Assembly: GCA_040755835.1 (NCBI GenBank)
Contig: JBFMAB010000057.1
Location: 62,001 to 126,000 of the forward strand
Direction: 5' to 3'
Origin: JADLDB01 sp040755835
GTDB taxonomy: Bacteria; Myxococcota; Myxococcia; Myxococcales; Myxococcaceae
DNA: 64,000 bases
The notes under the pieces were generated by a model that was not told the DNA's origin, did no database searches, and saw only the letters and a list, made by a program, of their open reading frames with translations. Position 1 is the first letter of the stretch. Each line of letters begins with the position of its first letter. The translations under genes were made by a program, and so were the position numbers. Shown one piece after another: positions 7,333-16,276 of the stretch.

Positions 7333-8934
7333 CTACGCGAAGACGTCGTCCCACTCGGGGCGCGGGTCGAAGCCCTGCGGCTTCACGTCGCCCAGCTTCG
7401 TCCCGCGCGCGAGGTGTGCCGAAAGCCACCGCCGGTGCCCGTCGGTGGTGCGCCGCGCCTCGACGGGGCCGAGCTGCCCGAGGTCGCGGCAGTAGCGGTA
7501 GTGGAGGTCCTCGCAGAGGCGCGCCTCGACGCGCGCGGCCACCTGCGCCAGCGCCGCGTCGTCGGCCGGCGACTCCAGGTGCAGCACGTACCGCGGCGGC
7601 TCCGCGGCGAGGCTGGGCGCGAGGAAGGAGAACACCACCGGCGTCCCGTCGCAGGCCGCGTGCACGGCCGCCTCGGCGCGCGCCGCGTTCAGCTTCTCGC
7701 CGCGCAGGTCCCCCGACTGGTCGAGGCGGCCCTCGAAGCGCAAGAGCGGCAGCGCGCGGAAGTGGCCCACGCAGCGCACCACGTCGGGCAGCCGGTAGCG
7801 CGCCAGCCCGCCGCGCGTGGTGAGGAGCGGCGCGTAGCGGGCGCCTGGCTTCAGCTCGTGCACGAAGCGCGCAGGCCGGCCGTCGTCGTCGAGCGCCTCG
7901 AATTCGAGGAAGTGGCTGGTGACGGCGGCCACGGGCGCGGCGAGGCCGCTCAGGGGAAACGTCACCACGCCCTCCGTCGCCAGCAGGCCCTTGCCCTGCA
8001 GCGGCGTCTTCGGGAAGTAACGCCGCAGGCCGGGCAGGGCGCGCGCGGCCCACGCGTCCGTCCAGCAGGAGATGAGCTGCAGCCCCGGCCACAGCGCCTC
8101 CCCGACGAAGCCGTGCGCCGCGTCGAGCCGCCGCGCCACCGCGTCACGGCGCTCCGGCGAGAGCCACGCCTGTACCTCGGGCCAGCGCGCCTCGAGCTGC
8201 TCCATCAGCAGCGTGAGGAAGGACGGATTCCAGATGGAGACGAGACCCAGGTCCTCGCACGCGACGAGCGCGCGCAGCGTCACGTCGCGCCACGCGTCCA
8301 GGCTGCGCAGGCGCGCCGCGCGGCCGTCGAGCGCCATCAACCGCTTCATCGCCCAGCGCGTCGCGGGGTCGAAGTACTCGGTGTCGTCCTCGAGGCCCAC
8401 GCGCACGCCGCCCCTCGTCACCTCCGGCGGCCGCGCGGCGGGCGAGACGCTCCAGTACTGCCGCAGCGTGAAGAGGCGAGGGTGCGCGAGGAAGAGGTCG
8501 TCGAGCCACGGCGCGGTGGCGGCGCCGAAGTCCGCCAGCAGCCCCGCGGTGTACGGGATGTGCTTGGGCCCGCTGGACGAGCCGCTCGTGCGCTCGAGCA
8601 GCTTCACCGGCTCGGTGGTGAGGACCTCGCGCTCGCCGGACTCGAGGCGCGTCACCCACGGCGCGACGACGTCCCACGTCGACACCGGCACCCGGCGGCG
8701 GAAGTCGGCGGGCGAGGTGATGTCGCCGTAGTGATGCGCCCGCCCGTACGCGGTGCCGGCGTTCGCGCGGAGGAAGTCGCGCAGCCACGCCGCCTGCGCG
8801 CGCTCCGGCGCCCGGCTCGCGGCGTGGAAGCGGCGCACCGCCGGCAGCCGGCTCGCCGCCCAGGCGACGTTGAGCGCGGTGACGACGGCGCGGCGCGGGG
8901 GCTCGGGGATGAGGGTGTCCACGTCGTCACTCAT
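7333..8934 (-). CDS. GH3 family acyl-acid-amido synthetase-like protein
   Basis: A 533-residue protein, close to the family's usual length. GH3 proteins are adenylate-forming enzymes (firefly-luciferase fold) that in plants join jasmonate or auxin to amino acids; bacterial members have poorly known substrates. The ATP loop TSGSSSGPKHIPYT is at residues 116-129. The tyrosine-rich middle (DDTEYFDPATRW), the ATEG block and the hinge region RLDQSGDLRGEKLN are all present. The N-terminus EPPRRAVVTALNVAWAASR has a decayed copy at 15936-16050. A short upstream reading frame ends overlapping this ATG (see 8935-9391). Confidence 0.88.
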   Translation of the reverse strand: MSDDVDTLIPEPPRRAVVTALNVAWAASRLPAVRRFHAASRAPERAQAAWLRDFLRANAGTAYGRAHHYGDITSPADFRRRVPVSTWDVVAPWVTRLESGEREVLTTEPVKLLERTSGSSSGPKHIPYTAGLLADFGAATAPWLDDLFLAHPRLFTLRQYWSVSPAARPPEVTRGGVRVGLEDDTEYFDPATRWAMKRLMALDGRAARLRSLDAWRDVTLRALVACEDLGLVSIWNPSFLTLLMEQLEARWPEVQAWLSPERRDAVARRLDAAHGFVGEALWPGLQLISCWTDAWAARALPGLRRYFPKTPLQGKGLLATEGVVTFPLSGLAAPVAAVTSHFLEFEALDDDGRPARFVHELKPGARYAPLLTTRGGLARYRLPDVVRCVGHFRALPLLRFEGRLDQSGDLRGEKLNAARAEAAVHAACDGTPVVFSFLAPSLAAEPPRYVLHLESPADDAALAQVAARVEARLCEDLHYRYCRDLGQLGPVEARRTTDGHRRWLSAHLARGTKLGDVKPQGFDPRPEWDDVFA

Positions 8935-9391
8935 GGGCGCGCAAGGCCGAGTCCGCGGCCGGCGAGGTCACGGTCGCGCCGTGGACGGCCCACGCGTTCG
9001 TCGTCACCGGCGCCTTCACGTAGACGGAGGAGGAACACCGTGTCTTCCCCGGCAGACATCCGATGGTAGCGGCTACGGCCGGGACGTGCACGAGGGGGGG
9101 CGGTGCTGGCGAAGTGCTCTCGGCCGGGCCGCGACCCGTCGTCACGGCGGGCGGTGCCACGCTCGCAGCCGTGTTGAACGCCGGACGAGGCCGCGGTCAC
9201 AGCGGCAGAGTCAGCTGTGGCTTGCGCGGTCCGGTGGCCGACGACGCCAGGCGCAGAATCGCCGAGGCGCTGGGCCACGTCTGGGGCTGGGCCGCCCAGT
9301 CGATACCCGAGACCGCCGGGGGCATCGAGGACGTCACGCGCCGGCTGAACGGCCGCCGCTGTGGCGGGGCCGCCATGTCCTGCACGTGCTG
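8935..9391 (-). other. 457-base stretch without an intact gene; possible decayed gene upstream of GH3
   Basis: No intact gene is convincing here. On the minus strand two protein-like segments lie in different frames. One covers about 9200-9330 (VSGIDWAAQPQTWPSASAIL). The other covers 8927-9160 and ends AADSALRAHE. The stop of the second (8927-8929) overlaps the GH3 start region, as a coupled upstream gene would. A frameshifted relic is possible; noise from high GC is the alternative. Confidence 0.3.
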
Positions 9392-11278
9392 TCAAGGCTC
9401 GGCGAGCCGCACGCGGTCACCGACCTGGTCGATCTGGACGTTCCGTCCGTTGCCCATGGTGCCCACCAGCTCCCACGGGCCGCCGTCGGTCGAGGTGTAG
9501 CCGCCGTCGGCGTCGGCGCCCTGGACGTTGGGGTTCCATCGGTTCCCCACTGCGAAGACGGTGGTGCCGGCGACGACGTTGGCGACGCGCAGGTTGGGCC
9601 CGAAGGTGACGCTGCCGTTGTCGACGAAGTGGTTGTTGCCCGCGTCGGCGCCGGTGCCCAGGTCGATGGTGGCCGGCACCGAGTACTGGAGCAGCACGCC
9701 CGCCTGCGAGGCGCCGGTGATGGACGTGTTCCGCACCGAGAGCCGTGAGCCGGCGACGCCGGCGCTGCTGTACAGCCCGACGGTGCGCGCCCGAATGACG
9801 GTGCGCTGCACGTCGGTGCTGCCGGCGTGGCCCAGAGAAAGCCCGTAGCTGTAGCCGTCGATGACGACGCCGTCGAGGGACAGGTCCAGGGTCGCACCGT
9901 TGCCGGTGGTGATGCCGTAGGCGTTGCCGCCGTCGAGGAACGCCACATTCCGGGCCGTCACCACCGCGTTCTGGAAGCCGCCCGTGGGGGCCGTCAGGGG
10001 GAACGGGGTTTCCTCCACCAACACGTTCTCCAGCGTCAGCTGCCCAGGCGTCGCGGCGCCGCCGGTGATGATGATGAGGTTGCTTGAGGCGTTCTGGCGG
10101 AACTGGCTGTTGCGCACGGTGGCGATGCTGGGCCCGGACAGGTTGAGGAAGCGGTCCAGGTGCCCGCTACCCTGTACGTTCTCAAGGACGACCTCGCCGC
10201 CGAAGACGTTGATGAAGGCCGACCCCGACACGATTTGAGGCTGCCCACCGTTGAGCTCCCCGCCCAGGACGTGCAGCCGCGCGCCGGGGTTGACGCGAGC
10301 GAACGTCTTCGACGGCGCGAAGGTGATGGGCACGCCGGCGCGCGGGGTGACGGTGACGTTGGCGGTGCCGGACAGAGTGAGCGCGCCCCAGGTGCTGTCG
10401 CCGCCGCCGCCGCTGCGAATGAAGCTGCAGCCGCGAATCGCCACGGTGCCGCCAGTGACGGTCACGGCCAGGGAAAAGTTGTCGAAGGCCAGTCCTTCTA
10501 CGGTGCCGTTGCCCGACAGGGACAGCGCGGCGCCCTGGTTGCCCACCAGCGTCACCTGGCCCGCGTTGACGGCGCGCACCGAGATGCCGGGGGGCACCAC
10601 CGTGGCGGGCCCGGAGAGAGCGAAGTTGGGCTGGGTGGCCGAAGTGTAGGTGCCGTCCTGGAGCCAGATGGTGTCGCCCCAGCCGCCGTCGGCCGCCAGC
10701 GAGGCCGCGCGATTCAACGTGCGCAGCGGCAGGGCCTCGGTGCCCGGGTTCAGGTCGTCGCCGGTGGGACTGACGAAGAGACCGCCCGGGCCAGCGTCGG
10801 GTGGCCCCGCGTCGGGCGCGCCCGCATCCAGAGGCCCTGCGTCGGGCCGGCCCGCGTCCATCTCTCCCGCGTCGGTCTCACCTGCGTCCGTGTCGCCTGC
10901 GTCCGCGGAGCCCGCATCGAAGGCGCCGGCGTCGCTCGCCCCGGCGTCCTCCTCGCCCGCGTCGCTGACGCCCGCGTCCGTCGAGCCGTCAGGCTCGTAC
11001 AGGTTCTGGTCGATGGGTTCTTCACCGCCGTCCTGCGGCGGCAGCGCGCCGAAGCAGGTGCCGTCGGGCCTGCACGTCGACGGCGCGCACGACACGCACG
11101 CGCGGCCCTCGAGGCCGCAGTACGTCGCCTCTCCGCCCGGGTGGCACACCTGGGCCTCGTCGCAGCAGCCACCGCAGTTCTCCGGGGTACAGGGCGGGCC
11201 CGCCGGGCCGCAGCCGCCGAAGGCGCCCAGCAGGAAGCCGGCTGCCGCCCCCATCACCATCGCCTGACCGACTCTCAT
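9392..11278 (-). CDS. DAG-linker lipoprotein with right-handed beta-helix (DUF1565-like)
   Basis: A 628-residue protein. The ATG at 11278 overlaps the stop of the upstream gene (ATGA), and MRVGQAMVMG leads into a hydrophobic stretch with lipobox GAFGGC. A Cys-rich segment follows (residues about 27-75, including CTPENCGGCC and CRPDGTC), then a low-complexity linker of about 60 residues built from Asp-Ala-Gly repeats, as in many myxobacterial surface lipoproteins. The rest begins LFVSPTGDDLNPGTEALPL, the start of DUF1565-type parallel beta-helices. It continues with repeated coils rich in Asn, Gly, Val and Thr, typical of carbohydrate-binding or lyase-like helices. No catalytic residues are recognisable. 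It is the last gene of a three-gene coupled operon. Confidence 0.85.
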   Translation of the reverse strand: MRVGQAMVMGAAAGFLLGAFGGCGPAGPPCTPENCGGCCDEAQVCHPGGEATYCGLEGRACVSCAPSTCRPDGTCFGALPPQDGGEEPIDQNLYEPDGSTDAGVSDAGEEDAGASDAGAFDAGSADAGDTDAGETDAGEMDAGRPDAGPLDAGAPDAGPPDAGPGGLFVSPTGDDLNPGTEALPLRTLNRAASLAADGGWGDTIWLQDGTYTSATQPNFALSGPATVVPPGISVRAVNAGQVTLVGNQGAALSLSGNGTVEGLAFDNFSLAVTVTGGTVAIRGCSFIRSGGGGDSTWGALTLSGTANVTVTPRAGVPITFAPSKTFARVNPGARLHVLGGELNGGQPQIVSGSAFINVFGGEVVLENVQGSGHLDRFLNLSGPSIATVRNSQFRQNASSNLIIITGGAATPGQLTLENVLVEETPFPLTAPTGGFQNAVVTARNVAFLDGGNAYGITTGNGATLDLSLDGVVIDGYSYGLSLGHAGSTDVQRTVIRARTVGLYSSAGVAGSRLSVRNTSITGASQAGVLLQYSVPATIDLGTGADAGNNHFVDNGSVTFGPNLRVANVVAGTTVFAVGNRWNPNVQGADADGGYTSTDGGPWELVGTMGNGRNVQIDQVGDRVRLAEP

Positions 11279-13101
11279 TGCGTCACACCCCCAGGCAACA
11301 CGCTCGCGATGCGCCGGTGTACCGACGGGTCCGCGGCGGGCTGCGTCAGCACCCATTCGAAGAAGGCCCGCACCTGCGCGTCGTCGGCGTACGGCGCCAG
11401 CGCCGTCACCACGCCGTGGGCGGTACGCCATGGCAGCCGACCCGCGCGGAAGGCGGTGATGATGGCGGCGCGCTCGGCCGCGTCGGGCTGCCAGTGGCCC
11501 AGCAGCTCGATGGCGTGGGTCGCGACGCGCACGTCGGCGTCGGCCACCGCCTGCGTCACGGCGGCGCGCGCGGCGGGCGTGGGCGTGAAGCGCAGCGCGT
11601 CGACGGCGGCGTAGCGCACTTTCGGGTCCGGGTCTGAAGCCCAGCGCAGCACGTCGTCCACGGCGCTGGCCTGGCCGGCGTTGCCCAGCGCGTGCAGCAG
11701 GTGCCGGCGCTCGGTGACGTCGCGCGCCGACTGGAGCTCGTGCGTCAGCTGCGTCAGGAACGGTTGCGCGGCCTCGGGGCTGGTGCGCGCCAGCTCGCCG
11801 GCGGTGGAGCCCAGCACCAGCGACAGGGTGTTCCGGTCCTGCCCCGTGGCCGCGTCGCGCTCGCTCGAAACGAAGGCCACCGTCGCCGGCGTCGGCTCCT
11901 TCAACAGCGACAGCCGCAGGAAGCGGTCCCTTCGCTGCGGGTCGCCCTTCACCACCTCCGACGAGAGGATGGTGCGCATCGCGGCCTGCGCCTCGGTCGA
12001 GCCGGCGGCGGCGAGCAGCTCGAGGGCGAAGTCGCGTTCCTTCTGCGAGGCGGCGGTGGTGGCGGCGCGCTCGGCCAGCTTCTCGCACAGCTCGGGCCGC
12101 TGTTTGAGCAACCCCGACGCGCGGGCGACGAAGAGGCCCACGTCGGGAATGAAGCCCGACGCGCCGTAGGTGGCGACGCCGTCGAAGAGCTGCGCCTCGG
12201 TCAGGCCGGCCACCCGCTGCATCAAGAGCTGCTCGTCCGCGTCAATGGGCGGCTTCATCGCGTCCAGCGCGACGGCCTCGGCTACCGACGGCGGGAGGCC
12301 TTCGAAGGTGCCGGTGCCCAGGGGCTCCAGCGTCACCGCCAGCTCGTTGAAGGCGGGCCGCCCGTCGGCGGTGGCGCCGTCGAGCCGCTCGGACGTGGTG
12401 GCGGCGATGAGCTGCCCATCGTCGTTGAGCGTCAGCTTCGCCCGGGCAGCGACGCGTACGCTCCCCACCCCCAGCCCGAAGCCCGTCAGCGTGGCGTAGC
12501 GCAGGCGCTGTTTGGCCAGCTCGGTGCCGGCACGGGTGAAGGCCGTCTCGCAGCGGCCGCGGGGCGTCACCTCCAGCAGCGTCCACGATGGCGCCGGGCG
12601 CAGCGGCCACTGCACCTCGCCCATCAGCGTCTGCACGAGGCTGGCGAAGACGGCGCTGGCGTCCTTCGGGGCGGCGACGCTGTGCACGTCGCCCGTCGGG
12701 AGCAGCGTGACGACGGCCTCGGGCCCCACCAGCGCCGCTTCGACTTGGGCCCGGTCCCGCAGCGCCGGCGCGCCCAGCAGCGTCATGGTGGCCGTGCCCA
12801 GCTTCGTCAGCCGCAGGCCCAGCTGCGTGCGGCCGTCCTTCTCGCCGTAGCCGCGCAGCTCCAGCTCGCCCGAGGCCTGGACGTCGCCCGTCCACGCGCC
12901 GTCGGACTCGGGCATGGGCACCTGGCTCTTCCCGGCCACGGTGAAGCGGTAGCTGCGCACCAGGCCCTTCGGCCAGCGGACGGAGGCGGTGCCCGGGTGC
13001 GCCGCGTCGTCGGACCTGGGCTCCTCGCCGCGGAGCCACCAGGCGAAGCCGGCGGCCAGCGCGACGATTGCCAGCGCCGCCCCTGCGCGTCGCCGCGTCA
13101 C
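11275..13101 (-). CDS. HEAT-repeat protein with N-terminal membrane anchor
   Basis: A 608-residue protein. The GTG at 13101 overlaps the upstream stop (GTGA, 13098-13101). After MTRRRAGAAL comes one transmembrane segment (residues about 6-24, ending FAWWLRG), so the rest is periplasmic. Residues about 45-260 are beta-rich (VRSYRFTVAGKSQVPM, SGELELRGYGE). Residues about 270-600 are helical pairs of HEAT type, clearest at SAVDDVLRWASDPDPKVRYA and ADVRVATHAIELLGHW. The order beta-domain then helical domain recalls the lipid-binding N-terminus of vitellogenin-like proteins, but that is only a resemblance. It sits in the middle of the coupled operon and overlaps both neighbours by 4 bases. Confidence 0.8.
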   Translation of the reverse strand: MTRRRAGAALAIVALAAGFAWWLRGEEPRSDDAAHPGTASVRWPKGLVRSYRFTVAGKSQVPMPESDGAWTGDVQASGELELRGYGEKDGRTQLGLRLTKLGTATMTLLGAPALRDRAQVEAALVGPEAVVTLLPTGDVHSVAAPKDASAVFASLVQTLMGEVQWPLRPAPSWTLLEVTPRGRCETAFTRAGTELAKQRLRYATLTGFGLGVGSVRVAARAKLTLNDDGQLIAATTSERLDGATADGRPAFNELAVTLEPLGTGTFEGLPPSVAEAVALDAMKPPIDADEQLLMQRVAGLTEAQLFDGVATYGASGFIPDVGLFVARASGLLKQRPELCEKLAERAATTAASQKERDFALELLAAAGSTEAQAAMRTILSSEVVKGDPQRRDRFLRLSLLKEPTPATVAFVSSERDAATGQDRNTLSLVLGSTAGELARTSPEAAQPFLTQLTHELQSARDVTERRHLLHALGNAGQASAVDDVLRWASDPDPKVRYAAVDALRFTPTPAARAAVTQAVADADVRVATHAIELLGHWQPDAAERAAIITAFRAGRLPWRTAHGVVTALAPYADDAQVRAFFEWVLTQPAADPSVHRRIASVLPGGVTQ

Positions 13102-15827
13102 GGGTCCAGCACCCCTTCCTGTCCGGCGATGCGCTTCAAGTCCCCCAGGGTGACGGACAGGCCGTAGTCGAACAGCTTGAAGCGCTTCGGAGTGCCGCCC
13201 CAGCGCACAATGGTGGCCTCGATGTCCTCGCACACCGGGCAGACGCCGATCTCGAGGAAGACGGCGATGCGCCCGGACAGGAACTCGAGCTTGAGCTCCG
13301 CGCCCAATTCGAAGCGCGCGTCGATGACCTGCGTCGCCGGGTCCGGGCCGATGCTCAGGTTCCCCTGGAACGGCACGCCCACCGAGATGATGGTGAGGTA
13401 GCCCTTCACGCCCGCGCGGGCCACCAGCGCCTCGACGGCCGCGTAGGCCGAGCCCTGCAGGCCCATGACGGGCTGAATGGAGGCGCCCACGCCGATGCGC
13501 GCCGCCTTGCAGGGCACGGGCGGGTTCGCGTTGGGCATCGCCGGCGTCAGCTGCCGCTGGCTGCCCAGCTGGAAGAGGTACCCCGCGAAGCCCGAGATGG
13601 CGCCGCCCACCTTGATGGTGATGAAACCAATCTGGATGTAGGCGTGGCCCTCGACGAAGGTGTGCGTCGTCAGCTCCGAGTCCTGGTACGCCGGCTTGCC
13701 GATGGGCTCGTCGATGGTCCACGACTTGCCCAGCACCTTGATGTCCAGATTCGATTCGATGCGCTGCGTATCGGCTTCCAGCGAAGCCTCCAGCACCGGA
13801 ATCTCCGCGCCGATGGCGCGCGCGTCGACGCGGAAGCTGCCGTTGGCGCGCGTCTCGAGCACGCACTCGTCGGCGTTGTCGACCTCTTCCAGTGCGAAGC
13901 CAGCCGAGTAGCTGAGCTTCGCGCCGAACCAGTCGTTGCCTTTGCGGAAGCTGTCGCCTTCGGTGCGCGACAGGCGCAGGGGGTGGCGGCCCATGCCGTC
14001 GGGCTTGCGCGACAACAGCGGCCCCACGTCCTCGCCCAGCACGTTCAGGTACTCGTCCAGGCGCTGGAAGTAGAGCTCGGCGCGCGAGGGGCTCTGCGTG
14101 TAGCTCTGCGCGGGGTAGTTGACGCCCGCGTCCTTCGAGTTGGTGTACACGAAGGCCCGGTTCTCGAGCTGCGTGAAGCTGTCCACCGCTTCCAGGCAGC
14201 GGTTCAGCGCCTCTTCCTGCTCGGCGGCGAAGAGGCCGAGCAGGCGCGAGCTGAAGAGCGCGGGGGACCAGTCGCAGGGCGCGGGGCCCGAGGTGGACAG
14301 GGACAGGCAGCCGTCGGTGCGGGCCTTCTTCAATTCGTCTTCAATCTGCTTGTCGATGGCCTCGAGCCGGTACGCGAGGCAGATGAGCTGGTTGATGGAA
14401 GGCACGCCGCCGTCGAGGTGGGACGTGGCCGTCGCGCAGGCCTGCTCCACCTTCGGGATGATGGAGGCCACCTGCGCGGGCGTCTGCGACTGCTTCACCA
14501 GCTTTGACGGATCCTGCACGAGCGGGTTCTGGTAGCTGGCGAAGGCGACGATGGGAGCATTCAGGCTCGAGCCCGGGTGTTGGTTGAGGCCGCTCGTCAC
14601 GTCGAAGCCCTGCGTGGCCGAGAACTGCGCCGCCGTCGGGTCCGGGTTCCAGAAGGGGTCGCGGAACCAGGCCCCGGCGAACTCGTTCCCGACCGCCTTC
14701 GGCATGTCCGTCTTGCGGCTGACGCTGGCGGCGATGGCGCTGGCGATGTCCTGCCGCAGCGCGAGCAGCTTCAGGAACTCGGCCTTGCGCTGGTCGTACA
14801 GGTACAGCTGCTCGTCCAGAATGCCCTGGTTGCGCAGATTCATGCCGCCGTGCCAGGCGAAGGACTCCTGATAGAACGTGCCGCCGTCGGCGATGACGGG
14901 TGTGAGCGTCGCGTCCTGGAAGACGAGCCCCTCCAGCTTCAGCTCGCGGCTCAGGTGCTTCATGCGAATGGTGGGGGGGACCAGGCCCAGGTTGTCGACG
15001 ATGACCTGGTCTTCGCCCGTGGGGTTCGCCTCGAAGATGACCTTCGAGTCCCCCGCGGACAGGGGCACGCGGAAGTAGTCATTCTTCGGCATCGGGTCCT
15101 CGAAGGGCACCACCAGGCCCGACGGCGTGACGCCGTCGCGCTGGTACAGGGTGCCGTCGACGATGTGGCGCGTGCCAATGGCCCAGCGGGGCGCGCTGGG
15201 GCCCGGAGCGTAGGCGATGTCGACCACCCTGCGGGGCTCGCGCGCCGCCCGCGCCGCGATGACGCGGTCGACGAAGGACCGGTAGTCGTAGAACTTCTCG
15301 TGCACGTACTCGCGGCACGACGCGACGGCCTCGCCGTTGTCTTCCCACGGTTTGCGCTTGAGCAGCAGCAGCGCGGGGTTGTACGTCGGGGCGCCGCCGA
15401 AGGACGGCGTGGAGTACTTCTCGAGCTCTCCGTCGAGTTGGAAGGCGTTGGGCCCGTCGATGACGTACTTCACCGTGCCCCCGTCGGGCGCGCGGGTATT
15501 CTCGGGAAACTGCCGCACGTCCTTGATGGAGGCGTCGGGCTCGTTCCACCCCTTGGGGCCGAACGTCTTCGCGGTGAGCGCCGGCTGCGTCGGGTATTGC
15601 GACGCCTCGCTGCGCACCGACTGGTCGTAGAGCAGGTTGCAGGCCGCACCCAGGTCCGACTTCGCCTGGTCGACGAAGTACCTGTCGCACGGCGTTTTCG
15701 GGTTGGCGCACTGGGCGCCCGTGGGTGGAGGGCAGGCGGCCGGGTCCTCGACGATGGGAATGTCGGGCGGGCCGCACGTCGCCCCCAGGGCCATCAGGCC
15801 CACCAGCAGCACCCACAGTTGACGCAT
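13098..15827 (-). CDS. Large exported protein, unknown function, first gene of a secreted operon
   Basis: A 909-residue protein starting MRQLWVLLVGLMALG, with a signal peptide and a Cys at position 18; the lipobox (GATC) is weak. The open frame continues upstream through the GH3 relic to 16289, but those residues are not part of a plausible protein. The mature protein has scattered cysteines and a predicted helical central part (about 480-640). Its C-terminal third is rich in beta strands: IQIGFITIKVGGAISGFAG, LTIISVGVPFQGNLSIG. I recognise no family. The start lies 5 bases after the GGGGGG that serves as ribosome-binding site, which is inside the long hairpin at 15832-15926. The HEAT and beta-helix lipoprotein genes follow with 4-base overlaps. 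Confidence 0.8.
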   Translation of the reverse strand: MRQLWVLLVGLMALGATCGPPDIPIVEDPAACPPPTGAQCANPKTPCDRYFVDQAKSDLGAACNLLYDQSVRSEASQYPTQPALTAKTFGPKGWNEPDASIKDVRQFPENTRAPDGGTVKYVIDGPNAFQLDGELEKYSTPSFGGAPTYNPALLLLKRKPWEDNGEAVASCREYVHEKFYDYRSFVDRVIAARAAREPRRVVDIAYAPGPSAPRWAIGTRHIVDGTLYQRDGVTPSGLVVPFEDPMPKNDYFRVPLSAGDSKVIFEANPTGEDQVIVDNLGLVPPTIRMKHLSRELKLEGLVFQDATLTPVIADGGTFYQESFAWHGGMNLRNQGILDEQLYLYDQRKAEFLKLLALRQDIASAIAASVSRKTDMPKAVGNEFAGAWFRDPFWNPDPTAAQFSATQGFDVTSGLNQHPGSSLNAPIVAFASYQNPLVQDPSKLVKQSQTPAQVASIIPKVEQACATATSHLDGGVPSINQLICLAYRLEAIDKQIEDELKKARTDGCLSLSTSGPAPCDWSPALFSSRLLGLFAAEQEEALNRCLEAVDSFTQLENRAFVYTNSKDAGVNYPAQSYTQSPSRAELYFQRLDEYLNVLGEDVGPLLSRKPDGMGRHPLRLSRTEGDSFRKGNDWFGAKLSYSAGFALEEVDNADECVLETRANGSFRVDARAIGAEIPVLEASLEADTQRIESNLDIKVLGKSWTIDEPIGKPAYQDSELTTHTFVEGHAYIQIGFITIKVGGAISGFAGYLFQLGSQRQLTPAMPNANPPVPCKAARIGVGASIQPVMGLQGSAYAAVEALVARAGVKGYLTIISVGVPFQGNLSIGPDPATQVIDARFELGAELKLEFLSGRIAVFLEIGVCPVCEDIEATIVRWGGTPKRFKLFDYGLSVTLGDLKRIAGQEGVLDP

Positions 15828-15831
15828 CGAC

Positions 15832-15926
15832 GCCCCCCAGCGCAAGAAACATCGAGACTTGCATTCCTGCGGGGAACCCACAAGGGTGATGTTGTGGGGG
15901 TGGGCTTCGATTCTGCGCTGGGGGGC
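15832..15926 (-). promoter_or_regulatory. Long leader hairpin that would bury the ribosome-binding site
   Basis: GCCCCCCAGCGCAAGAA at 15832-15848 is matched by TTCTGCGCTGGGGGGC at 15911-15926, 16 pairs with one bulged base. The short self-complementary TCGA pair inside it extends the stem. A second stem, CCCACAA at 15877-15883 with TTGTGGG at 15892-15898, closes an 8-base loop within it. On the minus-strand transcript the 3' arm carries the GGGGGG ribosome-binding site, and the ATG follows 4 bases after the stem. Opening or closing the stem could set translation of the whole three-gene operon. Confidence 0.5.
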
Positions 15927-15935
15927 CGGGCGCAC

Positions 15936-16050
15936 GAGGAAGTCGCTCAGCCACGCCGCTCGCGGGCGCTCCGGCCCCCGGCTCGCGGCCCAGGCGACGT
16001 CGAGCGCGGCGCGGGGGCTCGGGAAACACGTCTTCCACGTCGCCAGGCAC
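15936..16050 (-). pseudogene. Decayed partial copy of the GH3 gene N-terminus
   Basis: Read from the GTG at 16050, it gives M-PGDVEDVFPEPPRRA; after a frame change it reads ALDVAWAASR, then GPERPRAAWLSDFL. The intact GH3 gene (7333-8934) starts MSDDVDTLIPEPPRRA, then LNVAWAASR, then RAPERAQAAWLRDFL. The copy therefore has one frameshift and lacks about ten codons in the middle. Base identity is also obvious (for example GAGGAAGTCGC and GCCCAGGCGACG in both). It covers only about the first 53 codons. The rest of the enzyme is absent. Confidence 0.7.
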
Positions 16051-16276
16051 TTTCGCGCCCCGTCACCGGCCGCGTCCACTTCCCCGGCCTGCCGAGGCTT
16101 CTTCGCCGAGCGAGCGCCGTGCGGTGTGCGGCGCCGGACGGACCGGCGCCGGCCGGGCCGGGCCTGACGAAACGTCCCACGACGCGCGCTGGCGCGGCGG
16201 GCCTCGGCGCGCTGGCGCGGGGGGCACCACGCACCTATGCTGCCTTCCTCTGTCTCTCTTTCTCCGCGAGGGGTAC
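16051..16276. other. Intergenic stretch between the GH3 relic and the next gene
   Basis: Very GC-rich. No gene is supported on either strand. A run ending CTATGCTGCC just before the pyrimidine-rich leader of the 16277 gene could hold a weak -10 element (TATGCT), without a recognisable -35. Confidence 0.3.

Noticed and set aside
11279..12088. Upstream extension of the beta-helix lipoprotein
   Set aside because: It is antisense-like, Arg-rich shadow of the HEAT gene in another frame; the ATGA overlap and lipobox mark the true start.
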